Assembly (NCBI GenBank): GCA_026002045.1 | Contig: BOAV01000064.1 | Coordinates: 1 to 14,105, forward strand | Source of the DNA: Spirochaetia bacterium | GTDB lineage: Bacteria; Spirochaetota; Spirochaetia; Treponematales; Breznakiellaceae | DNA length: 14,105 bases | Direction of reading: 5' to 3' | Shown: positions 13,476 through 14,105 of the stretch, in pieces | Numbering within the stretch: position 1 is the stretch's first letter | How the letters are laid out: the number at the start of each line of letters is the position of its first letter | The notes under the pieces: model-generated | What the model was told of the DNA's origin: nothing | Seen by the model: the letters and a program-made list of their open reading frames with translations, nothing else | Databases searched by the model: none | Program-made: the position numbers and the translations under genes

Positions 13476-14105
13476 AAAGCATGACCGGCTATGCCTACCG
13501 GGAAATACAGGAAAACAACATCTCTCTCTCCCTTGAAATTCGGGGATACAACAGCCGCTTTCTGGAAATTTTTGTAAACCTTCCCCCGTACCTGTCAACC
13601 CTGGAAACTAAAATCCGGGAGTATATCGCGTCCCGCTGCGTGAGGGGAAAAATTGAGGTCGGCCTGCGCCTGAAGGAACACAATGCCCCGGTAAAAGTTG
13701 GTGTGAATCAGGAAGCGGCCCGGGCATATTTTGAGGCCATACAAAAAGCGGCGGACACCCTGCACATCGACGAGAAGCCCAGCCTCGCCATGATCCTCGG
13801 CATGGAGGGGGTTCTGGAAGTTGAAAAGAACCGGGACGATGGCCGCTATTGGGAACAGATAGAGCCGGTTCTAAAAAACGCCGTCGATGGTTTTGACGGG
13901 GAACGCGTCCGGGAAGGTAAACACACCGAGGCGGATATCCTTTCCCATATTGCCGTTCTTGAATCGTCCCTCAAAACTGTCGCCTCCTTTGCGCCCCAAA
14001 TTGAAAGTTCCATAAAGGAAAATCTGAGAAGCCGCTTTACCGAAGTTCTGGGGAACCAAATTGACGAGAACCGCATCCTCGCGGAAACAGCGGTACTGTT
14101 GATGA
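13472..14105 (+). CDS. YicC/YloC-family endoribonuclease-like protein (3' end outside window)
   Basis: The frame begins at ATG 13472 and is open to the window end (211 codons; the family is usually about 290 residues). The start is MKSMTGYAYREI, the near-invariant SMTGY opening of the YicC family. It continues with EIRGYNSRFLEIFVNLPPYLSTLETKIREYI and VRGKIEVGLRL, matching the consensus of SxNxRxLE, LP, E..IR and RGK-x-E-V. The visible end (NQIDENRILAETAVLLM) matches the start of the conserved C-terminal domain. Family members are reported to act in RNA turnover. GGAGG (13458-13462) lies 9 nt before the ATG, which also overlaps the murC stop by 4 nt. The gene is complete at its 5' end. Confidence 0.92.
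   Translation, partial: MKSMTGYAYREIQENNISLSLEIRGYNSRFLEIFVNLPPYLSTLETKIREYIASRCVRGKIEVGLRLKEHNAPVKVGVNQEAARAYFEAIQKAADTLHIDEKPSLAMILGMEGVLEVEKNRDDGRYWEQIEPVLKNAVDGFDGERVREGKHTEADILSHIAVLESSLKTVASFAPQIESSIKENLRSRFTEVLGNQIDENRILAETAVLLM

Overview
The window looks like a spirochaete chromosome, most likely a Treponema of the termite-gut type. This rests on a GC-rich core coding style, relaxed lipoprotein signal peptides, a glycine-rich parallel beta-helix lipoprotein with GTFTMEGGEISGNT-like repeats, and the clustering of comEC, rsmA, yggS, rluD, folC, murC and yicC homologues. The assignment is made by recognition only; no search was run. Most genes are housekeeping. The accessory part is roughly the first 2.4 kb.

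Layout. (1) 1-353, minus strand: a helix-turn-helix (XRE-type) regulator whose 3' end is interrupted by the window edge and by a perfect 43-bp inverted repeat. (2) 354-555: a divergent promoter region with overlapping -35 boxes and a 7-3-7 palindrome. It lies upstream of a 562-residue lipoprotein (556-2244) made of a duplicated ~105-residue module and a beta-helix. (3) 2245-2497: a convergent intergenic stretch with two hairpins, one shaped like a terminator for the minus strand. (4) 2498-3121, minus: a CPBP-family intramembrane protease, divergent from the next operon. (5) 3209-9779, plus: a tightly packed seven-gene operon. Its order is HEAT-like exported protein, ComEC-type channel, RsmA 16S rRNA dimethyltransferase, YggS/PLPBP, small lipoprotein, RluD-type pseudouridine synthase and a second pseudouridine synthase. 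Most junctions overlap by 1-17 nt. (6) 9795-10445, minus: an AT-rich membrane protein with a bacterial PH domain. (7) 10558-11937, minus: FolC, divergent from MurC (12000-13475, plus), which overlaps a YicC-type gene (13472 to the window end).

How the genes relate. The large operon mixes RNA modification (RsmA, two pseudouridine synthases), PLP homeostasis, DNA uptake or envelope functions and two exported proteins of unknown role. MurC and YicC are translationally coupled (ATGA overlap). The most notable non-coding pattern is that all three divergent gene pairs have overlapping promoters: two pairs share a -35 hexamer, and the third puts both -10 boxes in one perfect 13-nt palindrome. At folC/murC both predicted start sites fall on or next to the ATG, which suggests leaderless mRNAs.

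No CRISPR array, transposase, tRNA or rRNA gene was seen. I found no convincing new defence or mobile system. The best candidates for something undescribed are the duplicated-module beta-helix lipoprotein with its adjacent regulator, and the shared-promoter/leaderless arrangement.
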